From Bacteroidales bacterium (GTDB lineage: Bacteria > Bacillota > Clostridia > Lachnospirales > Lachnospiraceae), in the NCBI GenBank assembly GCA_023664535.1, contig JAMPFJ010000006.1:1-64000 (forward strand): a stretch of 64,000 bases of DNA, in the 5' to 3' direction. The notes under the pieces are model-generated. The model did no database searches and had not been told where the DNA came from. It worked only from the letters and a program-made list of their open reading frames with translations. Made by a program: the position numbers and the translations under genes. Positions 46,870-55,257 of the stretch are shown here, piece after piece. The stretch's first letter is position 1. Every line of letters begins with the position of its first letter.

Positions 46870-47012
46870 GATTGCCGCACGAAGATTTTATTTGTTAACC
46901 GGCTGTGCAATATAACAAAGAACGCTGCAACGCAGTGCTTAGCTTTCGCTTATCTTTGTTATATTTGCATAGCCGGAAATAAATATCTTGCTTCGTGCGG
47001 CAGTCTTTTTTT
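46870..47012. repeat. Long nested palindrome / terminator after the LRR gene
   Basis: GATTGCCGCACGAAG (46870-46884) pairs with CTTCGTGCGGCAGTC (46991-47005) with one wobble. Inside, CCGGCTGTGCAATATAACAAAG pairs imperfectly with CTTTGTTATATTTGCATAGCCGG (to about 46975). The apex holds AACGCTGCAACGCAGTGCTTAGC. A T-run follows, so it should terminate transcription, but at roughly 140 nt it is far larger than a normal terminator and may be a mobile palindromic unit. Confidence 0.7.
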
Positions 47013-47043
47013 CACTTTGGACTTAAAAGAAGGGAATAGAACA

Positions 47044-47073
47044 TTGACATTTTCAATAAGATAAGGTTAGAAT
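47044..47073 (+). promoter_or_regulatory. Promoter of the small exporter gene
   Basis: TTGACA (47044-47049), 18 bp, TAGAAT (47068-47073). Confidence 0.6.
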
Positions 47074-47129
47074 AGTAGAATAATCTGCCAAAACGAAGAG
47101 GTTTTGGGAAGTTTTTGAAGGAGAGTTTA

Positions 47130-47609
47130 ATGATTAAGAAATATTTAATTGCATTTTTTATTTCCATGGTTCCGTTAGTTGAATTAAGGGCGGCGGTTCC
47201 TTATGCGCTGGCGATAGGACTGCCGGTGGTGCAGTCTTATGTGGTTTGTATTTTGGGGAATATGCTGCCGGTTCCGATTATTTTCCTCTTTGCAAGAAAG
47301 GTGTTGGAATGGGGAAAGGATAAAAAATTTATCGGCAGATTTTTCACCTTCTGTCTGGAAAAGGGACATAAGGGTGGAGAAAAACTGAAGGCAAAGGCGG
47401 GAAAAGGTCTGTTCTGGGCATTATTGCTGTTTGTGGGGATTCCGCTTCCGGGAACCGGCGCATGGACGGGAACGCTTGCCGCCAGCATTTTGGATATGGA
47501 TTTCAAATCCAGCGTACTGGCAGTATTATCAGGCGTTATACTGGCAGGAGTGATTATGGGTCTTGCAAGCGCCGGGGTGCTGAGTGGTCTGGATATTTTA
47601 CTGAATTAG
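47130..47609 (+). CDS. COG2426 / small multidrug export family membrane protein
   Basis: A 159-aa protein with four to five helices and the family sequence MVPLVELRAAVPYALAIGLPVVQSYVVCILGNMLPVPIIFLFARKVLEW, then LFVGIPLPGTGAWTGTLAASILDM. The PVPIIFLF and PLPGTGAWTG segments are the characteristic half-helix loops. Often annotated as a small multidrug exporter; the substrate is unproven. ATG 47130 follows AAGGAGAG. Confidence 0.85.
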   Translation: MIKKYLIAFFISMVPLVELRAAVPYALAIGLPVVQSYVVCILGNMLPVPIIFLFARKVLEWGKDKKFIGRFFTFCLEKGHKGGEKLKAKAGKGLFWALLLFVGIPLPGTGAWTGTLAASILDMDFKSSVLAVLSGVILAGVIMGLASAGVLSGLDILLN

Positions 47610-47687
47610 GAAACGGGCAGTTTCAGCTAAAGATGATAATACTGTGGGATAACACGGTCTTTTGTGAGAAGAAACGATTCTCCGATA

Positions 47688-47716
47688 TTGACATGGATTC
47701 ACCTGCTTGATAGAAT
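47688..47716 (+). promoter_or_regulatory. Promoter of the hybrid histidine kinase gene
   Basis: TTGACA (47688-47693), 17 bp, TAGAAT (47711-47716). Confidence 0.65.
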
Positions 47717-47757
47717 AAATATATGTAGAATGGGTTACGAATAGGGAGGAAATAGGT

Positions 47758-50514
47758 ATGTATCATTGTCATATTCATTTTTACCTAATGGGTCAGCAGC
47801 AAAGAGTATTTGAGATGATAAGGAAAATGTCTCCGCTGGAACATTTTACTCATGAGTTTTTTGAGAGTGATGGGCCGGAAAAGGCATTGACGGCTAAGGC
47901 GGATGTGATTCTGGCTGATTTACGGGATTCGGATGTAAAGAAGGCATTGCAGATACTGATTTCCGGTAAGCGCAGGGAGGCGCAGATAATTCTGCTTGCT
48001 GATAAAGAGCAGATACCGCTTCTGGGAGAGAGCTTATCAGAGATTACCGATATATGGACGATGCCCATGTCGGATGAAGAAATGGAATTTCACTTTCTGA
48101 GATGGCAGCAGACCTGTAAGATGAGCCGGGATTTCTGGCAGACCAGCCAGTATCTTGAGACATCGATGAACAATACCCCGAATATGATTTGGTATAAGGA
48201 TAAAGAGGGCGTACATGAGAAGGTAAACGATAGCTTTTGCAGGATTGTCAACAAGACGAAGGAGCAGGTGGAAGGACAGAAGCACGCATATATCTGGGAT
48301 GTTGAACAGGATGACCCTGCCTGCGAGGAATCCGAGCTTAGGGTAATGCAGAAGCGGGAAACCTGTATATCGGAAGAAATCGTGAAAACCGGAGACGGAA
48401 CAAGACTGCTGACGACATACAAATCTCCGCTGTATGATTGGGACGGAAGCGTAATGGGCACGGTGGGAATGGGAATTGATATCACACAGGAGCGCGCCTA
48501 TGAGGAGGAGATTATTAGGAAAAACCATACGCTGGAGACGATTTTTACCGCCATGGATTGTGGAATATTGTGCCACACGGTGGATGGTTCACGTATCCTC
48601 AGCATAAACAAAGCGGCGTTAAAAATTCTGGGCTTTCAGTCGCAGGATGAAATGATGGGGAAAGGCTTTGATATGACGGCGTCCTCAGTTGTGGAGGAGG
48701 ACAGAAAAAGGCTCAGAGAGTGTATGGAGAGGCTGGAGAAAGAAGGAGACAGCGTCAGTGTGGAGTACCGTGTGCGGCATGCTGATGGGGAAATCCGGCA
48801 TATAATGGGGAATATCAAGCTGTTAAGGGAGAATGGAGAACTGTTTTATCAGCGTTTCCTCCTGGATTGCACGACCCAGAAGCTGCAGGAGGAGAAGGAG
48901 CGGCTGGAGAGTGAAAGACGCCAGATGGAACTGGTTTATGCATTGGGCATAGATTATAATCTGGTCTGCTTTTTCGATTTGGACACCGGCATAGGCTCCA
49001 CGCTTCGTATTGATGACGATGGCAGCCATATGTTTAATGCCATTTTCGACGGCGAACTGGTATTAGAGGACTGTATGGAACAGTATATACAGGGATTTGT
49101 TTATCAGAATGACAAGGAGATGCTGCAACAGCTTTTCACCAGGGAGAATCTGAAGAAGAGACTGGAGGAAAAGAGACTTTATTATGTAAACTACCGCATC
49201 GCCAGAGGCGATGAGATAAAATATTTCCAGGTGAAGATTGTGCGTATTGGAACCTGGGAGAAGAGCCATGGCATTGTTATCGGATTTTGCAACGTAGACG
49301 AGGAAATCCGCATGGAAATTGAAAAGAAAAATCAACTGGAAAATGCGCTTATGCAGGCAAACAGGGCAAACAAGGCAAAAAGCACATTTCTTTCCAATAT
49401 GTCCCATGATATCCGGACACCGATGAATGCAATCGTTGGGTTTACCTCTCTGGCGATTACCCATATTGACCGCAAGGAGCAGGTACAGGCATACCTCAAG
49501 AAGATTATGGCATCGGGAAACCATCTGCTCAGTCTGATTAATGATGTGCTGGATATGAGCCGTATTGAGAGCGGCAAGATGCGTCTGGAGGAGAAGCCGT
49601 GTAAACTGCTGGATATTATTGATGAATTGCAGAGCATTTTGCAGGGAGATATCCGGGCAAAGCAGCTGAAGTTGCAGGTGGACACGGTAAATGTGTCGGA
49701 TGAAGGAATTTACTGCGATAAGCTGCGTCTTAACCAGATATTGCTGAATCTGCTCAGTAATGCGGTTAAATATACGGATTCCGGCGGAAGCATCAACATG
49801 AGAGTGACGGAAAAACCCGGAGCCCCGGCGGGAAGCGCAAATTATGAGTTTTATATTAAGGATACGGGGATTGGAATGAGTGAAGAATTTGTATCACACA
49901 TTTTTGAGCCCTTTGAGCGGGAAAGAAATTCCACGATTAGCGGAATACAGGGAACCGGTCTGGGAATGGCAATTACAAAGAATATTATCGATATGATGAA
50001 AGGCTCCATTGAGGTAGAAAGTACGAAAGGCGTAGGTACGGAGATTACGGTTTCCTTTACTTTCCGTCTGTGTACCGATATAAATGCTGACGAAGCCGAA
50101 GAAAAGGATATTAGCAGGCAAATCGGGCAGATTCGTACCGGTCGTATTTTACTGGTGGAGGATAATGAACTGAACCAGGAAATTGCTGCAACAATTTTAG
50201 AGGAAGCAGGATTTTCTACGGAGATTGCAGGAAACGGACAGATTGCCGTGGATATGGTGAAAAAATCCGAGCCGGGATATTATCAGCTGGTGCTTATGGA
50301 TGTCCAGATGCCGGTGATGAACGGCTATGAGGCAACCAAGCTGATTCGTGGGCTGGAGAATAAAGAGCTGTCGGCAATTCCGATTTTGGCGATGACAGCG
50401 AACGCTTTTGAAGAGGATAAGCAGGAAGCATTAAGGTGCGGGATGAACGGTCATATTGCAAAGCCGATTAATGTGGCAAATTTGTTTGCAACCATGAGTA
50501 AAATTTTAAATTAA
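47758..50514 (+). CDS. Cytosolic hybrid histidine kinase with PAS domains and receiver
   Basis: A 918-aa protein without a membrane helix. Residues 1-110 resemble a degenerate receiver (VILADLRDSDVKKALQIL) lacking the acidic pair. PAS domains follow at about 130-245 (SMNNTPNMIWYKDKEGV) and 255-370 (IFTAMDCGILCHTVDG), and a third PAS-like region at about 390-520. Then a HisKA domain with H550 in MSHDIRTPMNAIVGF, a HATPase (NQILLNLLSNAVKYT, DTGIGM, GTGLGMAI), and a C-terminal receiver with D848 in LVLMDVQMPVMNGYEAT. There is no output domain, so it should signal through phosphotransfer or diguanylate-type partners elsewhere. ATG 47758 follows GGGAGG. Confidence 0.92.
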   Translation: MYHCHIHFYLMGQQQRVFEMIRKMSPLEHFTHEFFESDGPEKALTAKADVILADLRDSDVKKALQILISGKRREAQIILLADKEQIPLLGESLSEITDIWTMPMSDEEMEFHFLRWQQTCKMSRDFWQTSQYLETSMNNTPNMIWYKDKEGVHEKVNDSFCRIVNKTKEQVEGQKHAYIWDVEQDDPACEESELRVMQKRETCISEEIVKTGDGTRLLTTYKSPLYDWDGSVMGTVGMGIDITQERAYEEEIIRKNHTLETIFTAMDCGILCHTVDGSRILSINKAALKILGFQSQDEMMGKGFDMTASSVVEEDRKRLRECMERLEKEGDSVSVEYRVRHADGEIRHIMGNIKLLRENGELFYQRFLLDCTTQKLQEEKERLESERRQMELVYALGIDYNLVCFFDLDTGIGSTLRIDDDGSHMFNAIFDGELVLEDCMEQYIQGFVYQNDKEMLQQLFTRENLKKRLEEKRLYYVNYRIARGDEIKYFQVKIVRIGTWEKSHGIVIGFCNVDEEIRMEIEKKNQLENALMQANRANKAKSTFLSNMSHDIRTPMNAIVGFTSLAITHIDRKEQVQAYLKKIMASGNHLLSLINDVLDMSRIESGKMRLEEKPCKLLDIIDELQSILQGDIRAKQLKLQVDTVNVSDEGIYCDKLRLNQILLNLLSNAVKYTDSGGSINMRVTEKPGAPAGSANYEFYIKDTGIGMSEEFVSHIFEPFERERNSTISGIQGTGLGMAITKNIIDMMKGSIEVESTKGVGTEITVSFTFRLCTDINADEAEEKDISRQIGQIRTGRILLVEDNELNQEIAATILEEAGFSTEIAGNGQIAVDMVKKSEPGYYQLVLMDVQMPVMNGYEATKLIRGLENKELSAIPILAMTANAFEEDKQEALRCGMNGHIAKPINVANLFATMSKILN

Positions 50515-50531
50515 AATACAGATTAATGGAC

Positions 50532-50563
50532 AAAAAAGTGGACGGGATTCCGTCCACTTTTTT
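50532..50563 (+). terminator. Terminator after the hybrid kinase gene
   Basis: AAAAAAGTGGACGG pairs perfectly with CCGTCCACTTTTTT around GATT. Confidence 0.92.
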
Positions 50564-50572
50564 GACTTTTCA

Positions 50573-50601
50573 TTGACAAGTGTCGGTAAAACGATTACAC
50601 T
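50573..50601 (+). promoter_or_regulatory. Promoter of the CorA-like gene
   Basis: TTGACA (50573-50578), 17 bp, TACACT (50596-50601). Confidence 0.7.
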
Positions 50602-50655
50602 TAACGAGTGTGGGTACGCCTGTTACGGAATGTCAGAGAAGAGGAGGCATGAGCG

Positions 50656-51597
50656 ATGATTAAAATTTATCGGACAGAGAACAGTAAAATTGGAGAAGAG
50701 CATGCCTTTGAGCCGGGTTCATGGGTTCAGCTTACCGACCCAAGCTCGGATGAGCTGGAGCTGATTTCCGAGCGGTTTGAAATTGATATTGCCGATGTCC
50801 GCGCCGCAATGGATGCGGATGAGAGCTCCCGTGTGGAGCTTGAGGATGATTATACCTTGATTCTGGTGGATATTCCGGTTATTGAGATTCGTAATGACCA
50901 GAAGGCCTATACGGCAATTCCGCTGGGTATTCTTTTGTTAGACGATTACCTGATTACTGTTTGTGCGGAGGAAACCCCGGTGCTGCAATATTTTATAAAT
51001 TCCACTGTGCGGGAGTTCAGCACGAAGAAGCAGATGCGCTTTGTGTACCAGATTTTATACCGGACCTGTATGGTCTATCAGATTTATCTGCGCACGATTG
51101 ACAGCAAGCGGACGGAGATTGAGGTGCGTGCCCAGGAGGATGTGAAGGAAGAGGATTTGGTTACCCTGCATGAGCTGGAGTCCAACCTGGTATATTTTGC
51201 CACGTCGCTGCGGGCAAACGGAACCGTGATAGACCGGCTGTCCAGATACAGCCGTGTACGGCAGTTCCCGGAGGATAAGGATTTGCTGGACGACGTCAAG
51301 GTGGAAAACGGACAGGCGATTGAAATGACCATCATTTACCGGGATATTATACATGGTACAAGAGAGCTGTTATCCAATATTATCGATATCCGACTGAATA
51401 ATGTGATGAAATATCTGGCGGCTATCACGATTGTCATGGCGATTCCCAATATTATTTCCGGCTTTTACGGGATGAATGTGGATGCGCAGTGGGTGCCGCT
51501 GGTGCATGTTCCTTTTGGCTTCGGAATTATCTGCGTGATGACGGTGGTTATCTGTGTAATCGTGCTTAAGGCATTAAAAAAGAGGAAAATGCTGTAG
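50656..51597 (+). CDS. corA: CorA-family divalent metal ion transporter
   Basis: A 313-aa protein with a cytosolic N-terminal domain (1-250) and two C-terminal membrane helices (about 254-274 and 288-308), with the family GMN motif in ISGFYGMNVDAQW. The helical stalk (RLSRYSRVRQFPEDKDLLDDVKVENGQAIEM, ...DIIHGTRELLSNIIDIRLNNVMKYLA) is typical. It should form a pentameric Mg2+ channel, or transport Co2+/Ni2+. ATG 50656 follows AGAGGAGG. It is a monocistronic unit between terminators. Confidence 0.95.
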   Translation: MIKIYRTENSKIGEEHAFEPGSWVQLTDPSSDELELISERFEIDIADVRAAMDADESSRVELEDDYTLILVDIPVIEIRNDQKAYTAIPLGILLLDDYLITVCAEETPVLQYFINSTVREFSTKKQMRFVYQILYRTCMVYQIYLRTIDSKRTEIEVRAQEDVKEEDLVTLHELESNLVYFATSLRANGTVIDRLSRYSRVRQFPEDKDLLDDVKVENGQAIEMTIIYRDIIHGTRELLSNIIDIRLNNVMKYLAAITIVMAIPNIISGFYGMNVDAQWVPLVHVPFGFGIICVMTVVICVIVLKALKKRKML

Positions 51598-51650
51598 CGG
51601 CGTCGCTTTTTTGAAAAAATTTGCCAATATTTGGAAATGAGGGTTTGATA

Positions 51651-51688
51651 AGAGGTATGGTCGTTTTTTGCGATATGCCTCTTTTTTT
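51651..51688 (+). terminator. Terminator after corA
   Basis: AGAGGTAT pairs with ATGCCTCT (one wobble), followed by seven T. Confidence 0.7.
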
Positions 51689-51799
51689 ACTGGATATGCT
51701 TATCGAAAGCCGGCGGACGGACGATATAAAGAATAGATTATGTCCTGCCGCAGCCGGCGGGTACATGAGCGGAATTACGGATTTGGCGGAGGGTTGAAA

Positions 51800-54217
51800 A
51801 TGGACGGAAAAATGAAGGTCAGAAAAGGAATAGCGGTAATCATAAGCTTAATCATGATAATCGGAACGGTATCGCTGCTGCCGGTAAAGCAGGCGGAGGC
51901 AGGTGCCCCCTTGTTTAATTTGGGCGGGATTTTCGGGTATGATGTGGTGATAATCAATCCGAGAGACAGTCATCTGACAAGAACGGCAGGTTCGGGAGCT
52001 GAAATACAGCAGAATGTAAACGGCGCTATGGTAAGTGTGGTTTATCAGGCGGATGCAGGCTACTATTTTCCGGCGGATTACAGGGTAACCGGTGTAAGCG
52101 GAGTTATCGTTACCCGTATCAGCGATAAACAAATTATGGTATCCGGTTCGCCGTGGGCGGATGTATGGCTCACCCTGGTATCGGCAACGGCGGAAAAGCA
52201 GGAGCAGGAGAGACCGGATGTTTCCAGCAGACCGGGAGTGATTACGGGAACCCGGACAACGATGGAATATTCCCGGACTGAGAATGGACCGTGGGTTACC
52301 TGTTCCGCAGGAAGTACGGAGGTTCCCGCAGGGGTGTGGTATGTGCGGTATAAGGAAACCGCTACAAAGAATGCGGGAAAATGTGCGATTGTGCCGGTAA
52401 GTGCGGTAGTGCCAGCTAATCCGACAAATCCGGACACGCCGGAAATACCAAAGTACAGTGTAAATATTGTTGTACCGTCCGATGGCAGTATGATTTGGGA
52501 TACTTCCTCCGGCGCAGCCAGCCAGGATAACCTTACCGGAGCAATAACCGATGTAATTTATATTGCCGCTCCGGGGTATTATTTTCCGTCAGCTTATGGG
52601 GAGGAAAATTCTCCGGTAAATGGACTTACGATAAAGCGGGACGGCTATAACCGGATTGTGATATCGGGAACTCCCACGGGAAATGCAGCCATTACGCTGC
52701 TTCCGGCGGCAAAAAAGGGAAGCCAGTCCATGCCGGCAGGGGTGAGCGGCGGTACGCTGGCGATACTGGGAACCACCGGTGCAATGGAGTATGCTTCGTC
52801 AAGGGATGCGTCGGTGTGGACGCCCTGCACGGCGGGAAGCACGGCAGCGGGAGACGGTGTGTGGTATGTGCGGTACCGGGAAACAGAGACAAGTCAGGCA
52901 GGAGAGCCGATGGCAGTGACGGTTAACCGCCAGACGGCGGACAATCCGGGCAATTCCGATACTCCGGATAACCCGAATGCTCCGGACACTCCGGAAAATC
53001 CCGACAACCCGAATATTCCGGACACTCCGGAAAATCCCGACAGCCCGAATGTTCCCGACACTCCGGAGAAATCCGGCTGGTGCGTGAGCATTTATAATCC
53101 GGCAGGAAGCCACATTACCATGCGCTCAATTTCCGGTGCGGATTACCAGACCGGAGTAACCGGCGCAATGGATACGGTAATTTATATTGCCAATGCAGGC
53201 TATTATTTTCCGGAGGATTATCCGACACAGACAATAAACGGGGTCACGGTAAAAAGAAAAAATGATACATGGCTTACCGTATCCGGTGTGCCGACGGCGG
53301 ATACCTATATTACGCTGAGGGAGGCGGAATCGGTAGATACCAGGCCCTACAGGGTAACCGTGAATAACGGAAGCGGAAGCGGTGAGTACGGAGCCGGCAC
53401 GGAGGTTGTGATTACGGCGGACGCACCCCAGGCGGGAATGAAGTTTTGCGGATGGAAGGTCGTGAAGGGCGAGGTGCTTCTCACGGACAGCAAAAGGACG
53501 ACCACCACATTTGTGATGAAAATCGGCGAAGTGGAAATCAGTGCCGAATACGAAAGGCAGAATGGGGAAACCTCGCCGGGAGAACAGGCGGAAGAGGTTT
53601 TGTCAAAGGAGCAGAAAGAAAAAAATGCCGCCGTATTAAACCAGACGCTTAAGGCGGACTGGGAGAAGGACGGAATCTGCGTAAGGTGGAACAGGCTGGC
53701 GGCAGCGGACGGTTATGATTTGTTTGCCGCATCCGGTAATGGAAAGCTTACGAAAACACCGGTTAAAACCGTCAAGGGAAAGAAAAAAACCTCGGCAAAA
53801 ATTTCCCGGATAAGGAAAAAGAAGCTGGATGCCGGAAAAACCTATCAGATAAAGGTAAAGGCGTACCGCATGGTAAAGGGAAAGAAGCAGTATATCGGCG
53901 ACAGCCAGATGCTCTATGTAGCCGGGGCGGAGAATACGCAGTATACCAATGCGAAAAGCATTAAGCTTTCCCAAAAAACCTATGTACTAAAAAGAAAAGA
54001 AACAGCAGACATTAAGGCGGTAGTGAAACCGCAGGATAAGAGCAAAAAGCTTTTCCGCAAAAAAAATGTGGGCGTGCTCCGTTACCGGACGACAAATAAA
54101 AAGATTGCGGTAGTCACCAAAACAGGCAGGATAAAGGCGGTAGGAAAAGGACGCTGCTTCGTTTATGTAACCGCAATGAACGGAGTAAATGCAAAGGTGC
54201 GGGTAAGAGTGAAATAA
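51800..54217 (+). CDS. Secreted protein with three copies of an uncharacterised beta module (805 aa)
   Basis: The signal peptide is about 1-34 (VIISLIMIIGTVSLL...AEA). Three related modules follow: about 40-125 (YDVVIINPRDSHLTRTAG...AGYYFPADY...IMVSGSPWADVWLTL), 225-315 (YSVNIVVPSDGSMI...PGYYFPSAY...IVISGTPTGNAAITL) and 440-530 (WCVSIYNPAGSHITM...AGYYFPEDY...LTVSGVPTADTYITL), all sharing G.Y.FP.dY and sG.P...(a)...itL. They are separated by TGAMEYS-type W-Y-VRY domains and a Pro/Asn/Asp repeat linker (PDNPNAPDTPENPDNPNIPD). The C-terminal part has a bacterial-repeat-like domain, an Fn3-like stretch (GKTYQIKVKAYRMVKGKKQY) and a Big_2-like end (KKIAVVTKTGRIKAVGKGRCFVYV). No sorting signal is seen. 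ATG 51800 follows GGAGGG. Confidence 0.85.
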   Translation: MDGKMKVRKGIAVIISLIMIIGTVSLLPVKQAEAGAPLFNLGGIFGYDVVIINPRDSHLTRTAGSGAEIQQNVNGAMVSVVYQADAGYYFPADYRVTGVSGVIVTRISDKQIMVSGSPWADVWLTLVSATAEKQEQERPDVSSRPGVITGTRTTMEYSRTENGPWVTCSAGSTEVPAGVWYVRYKETATKNAGKCAIVPVSAVVPANPTNPDTPEIPKYSVNIVVPSDGSMIWDTSSGAASQDNLTGAITDVIYIAAPGYYFPSAYGEENSPVNGLTIKRDGYNRIVISGTPTGNAAITLLPAAKKGSQSMPAGVSGGTLAILGTTGAMEYASSRDASVWTPCTAGSTAAGDGVWYVRYRETETSQAGEPMAVTVNRQTADNPGNSDTPDNPNAPDTPENPDNPNIPDTPENPDSPNVPDTPEKSGWCVSIYNPAGSHITMRSISGADYQTGVTGAMDTVIYIANAGYYFPEDYPTQTINGVTVKRKNDTWLTVSGVPTADTYITLREAESVDTRPYRVTVNNGSGSGEYGAGTEVVITADAPQAGMKFCGWKVVKGEVLLTDSKRTTTTFVMKIGEVEISAEYERQNGETSPGEQAEEVLSKEQKEKNAAVLNQTLKADWEKDGICVRWNRLAAADGYDLFAASGNGKLTKTPVKTVKGKKKTSAKISRIRKKKLDAGKTYQIKVKAYRMVKGKKQYIGDSQMLYVAGAENTQYTNAKSIKLSQKTYVLKRKETADIKAVVKPQDKSKKLFRKKNVGVLRYRTTNKKIAVVTKTGRIKAVGKGRCFVYVTAMNGVNAKVRVRVK

Positions 54218-54221
54218 AAAA

Positions 54222-54268
54222 GTCTGCCGCAGGAAGGATTTCTGGTTTTCCCTCCTGCGGCAGATTTT
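54222..54268 (+). terminator. Terminator after the secreted modular protein gene
   Basis: GTCTGCCGCAGGAAGG pairs with CCTCCTGCGGCAGA, followed by TTTTCTGTTTTT. Confidence 0.8.
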
Positions 54269-54312
54269 CTGTTTTTGTCCTTATTTTGTGCTGACCGGGT
54301 TAACCTTATGGG

Positions 54313-54831
54313 TTAACATTTTTCGGGCTCCGGGTATGCTTCGCCCGCAGTATCCACAACGATGGATTTGATTTTCTGCTCCTCCAACGGCTTATCATGA
54401 TAGTCTGTTTCTACGCAGGCAATTTTATCTACGATATCCATTCCCTCCGTTACTTTTCCAAATGCGGCGTACTGACCGTCTAAATGGGGGCTTGTCTTGT
54501 GCATGATGAAAAACTGTGAGCCGGCGGAATCCGGCATCATGGAGCGTGCCATAGATAATACGCCGGGCGCATGCTGAAGATTATTTTCAAAGCCATTCAT
54601 GGAAAATTCACCCTTAATGCTATAGCCGGGACCGCCGGTTCCGTTTCCTTCCGGGCATCCGCCCTGAATCATAAATCCCTTGATTACACGGTGAAAGATT
54701 AACCCATCATAATACCCCTTCTGAATCAGGGAAATGAAGTTGTTGACTGTGTTTGGTGCAATGTCCGGATAAAGCTCCGCTTTCATGACATCACCGTTTT
54801 CCATAGTAATGGTTACGATTGGATTTGCCAT
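54313..54831 (-). CDS. Cyclophilin-type peptidyl-prolyl isomerase
   Basis: A 172-aa cyclophilin: APNTVNNFISLIQKGYYDGLIFHRVIKGFMIQGG, GPGYSIKGEF, GVLSMARSMMPDSAGSQFFIMHKTSPHLDGQYAAFGKVTEGMD. Active-site residues of the family (FHRVI..FMIQGG, QFFI, H/L-D-G) are present. It has no signal peptide, so it is cytosolic. The true start is MANPIVTI at 54831 with AAAGGA upstream. The frame continues open into the palindromic element on the 5' side for 56 more codons, but those belong to the element. Confidence 0.95.
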   Translation of the reverse strand: MANPIVTITMENGDVMKAELYPDIAPNTVNNFISLIQKGYYDGLIFHRVIKGFMIQGGCPEGNGTGGPGYSIKGEFSMNGFENNLQHAPGVLSMARSMMPDSAGSQFFIMHKTSPHLDGQYAAFGKVTEGMDIVDKIACVETDYHDKPLEEQKIKSIVVDTAGEAYPEPEKC

Positions 54832-54850
54832 AATTGTCTGTCCTTTCTTT

Positions 54851-55082
54851 ATATAGATTGGTTTAGGTAATTGCGAAACATAAGTTTTGCAAACGCCCGT
54901 TGTATAATATAGACAAATCAACACAGGTACGCTTTCGCTGCTTGTCGCACGCAATGGTGCTAAGCTCGAAAATACCTCGCTAAGCACCAGCGGCTCCAAA
55001 GCACCTGTTTATGATATTGTCTATATTGTACAACTGGGTTTTGAAAATAAGGAGTTTCGCAATTACCTATATAGATTGGTTT
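54851..55082. mobile_element. Palindromic MITE-like element, copy B, with 14-bp direct-repeat flanks
   Basis: The element spans 54865-55068 (204 bp) with perfect 15-bp terminal repeats AGGTAATTGCGAAAC. It is bordered by ATATAGATTGGTTT at 54851-54864 and exactly the same 14 bases at 55069-55082, which looks like a target-site duplication. Inside is the stem-loop TGGTGCT/AGCACCA (54955-54961, 54983-54989) with loop TCGAAAATACCTC. It has no transposase. It lies just upstream of the cyclophilin gene and would be transcribed only in its 5' leader. Confidence 0.9.
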
Positions 55083-55177
55083 ATTCTATCATTTCTGCTA
55101 TCGTTTGGCAAGGGAGGCGTTTGTTAAAAATTACCGTCTGGGAATAGAAGAATTGGTCTTTTTGCATAATAATTTAC

Positions 55178-55206
55178 TTGCGTAACATAAAAGAATCAAC
55201 TATAAT
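55178..55206 (+). promoter_or_regulatory. Promoter of the FHA-protein gene
   Basis: TTGCGT (55178-55183), 17 bp, TATAAT (55201-55206). Confidence 0.75.
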
Positions 55207-55257
55207 AAAAATATCTATGTTTGGTGTATAAAGAAAGCCTTGGAAGGGGAAGTTGCG

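Noticed and set aside
54832..54999. N-terminal extension of the cyclophilin frame into copy B
   Set aside because: The 56 extra codons lie in the mobile element and recur in copy A; a good start with ribosome site exists at 54831.
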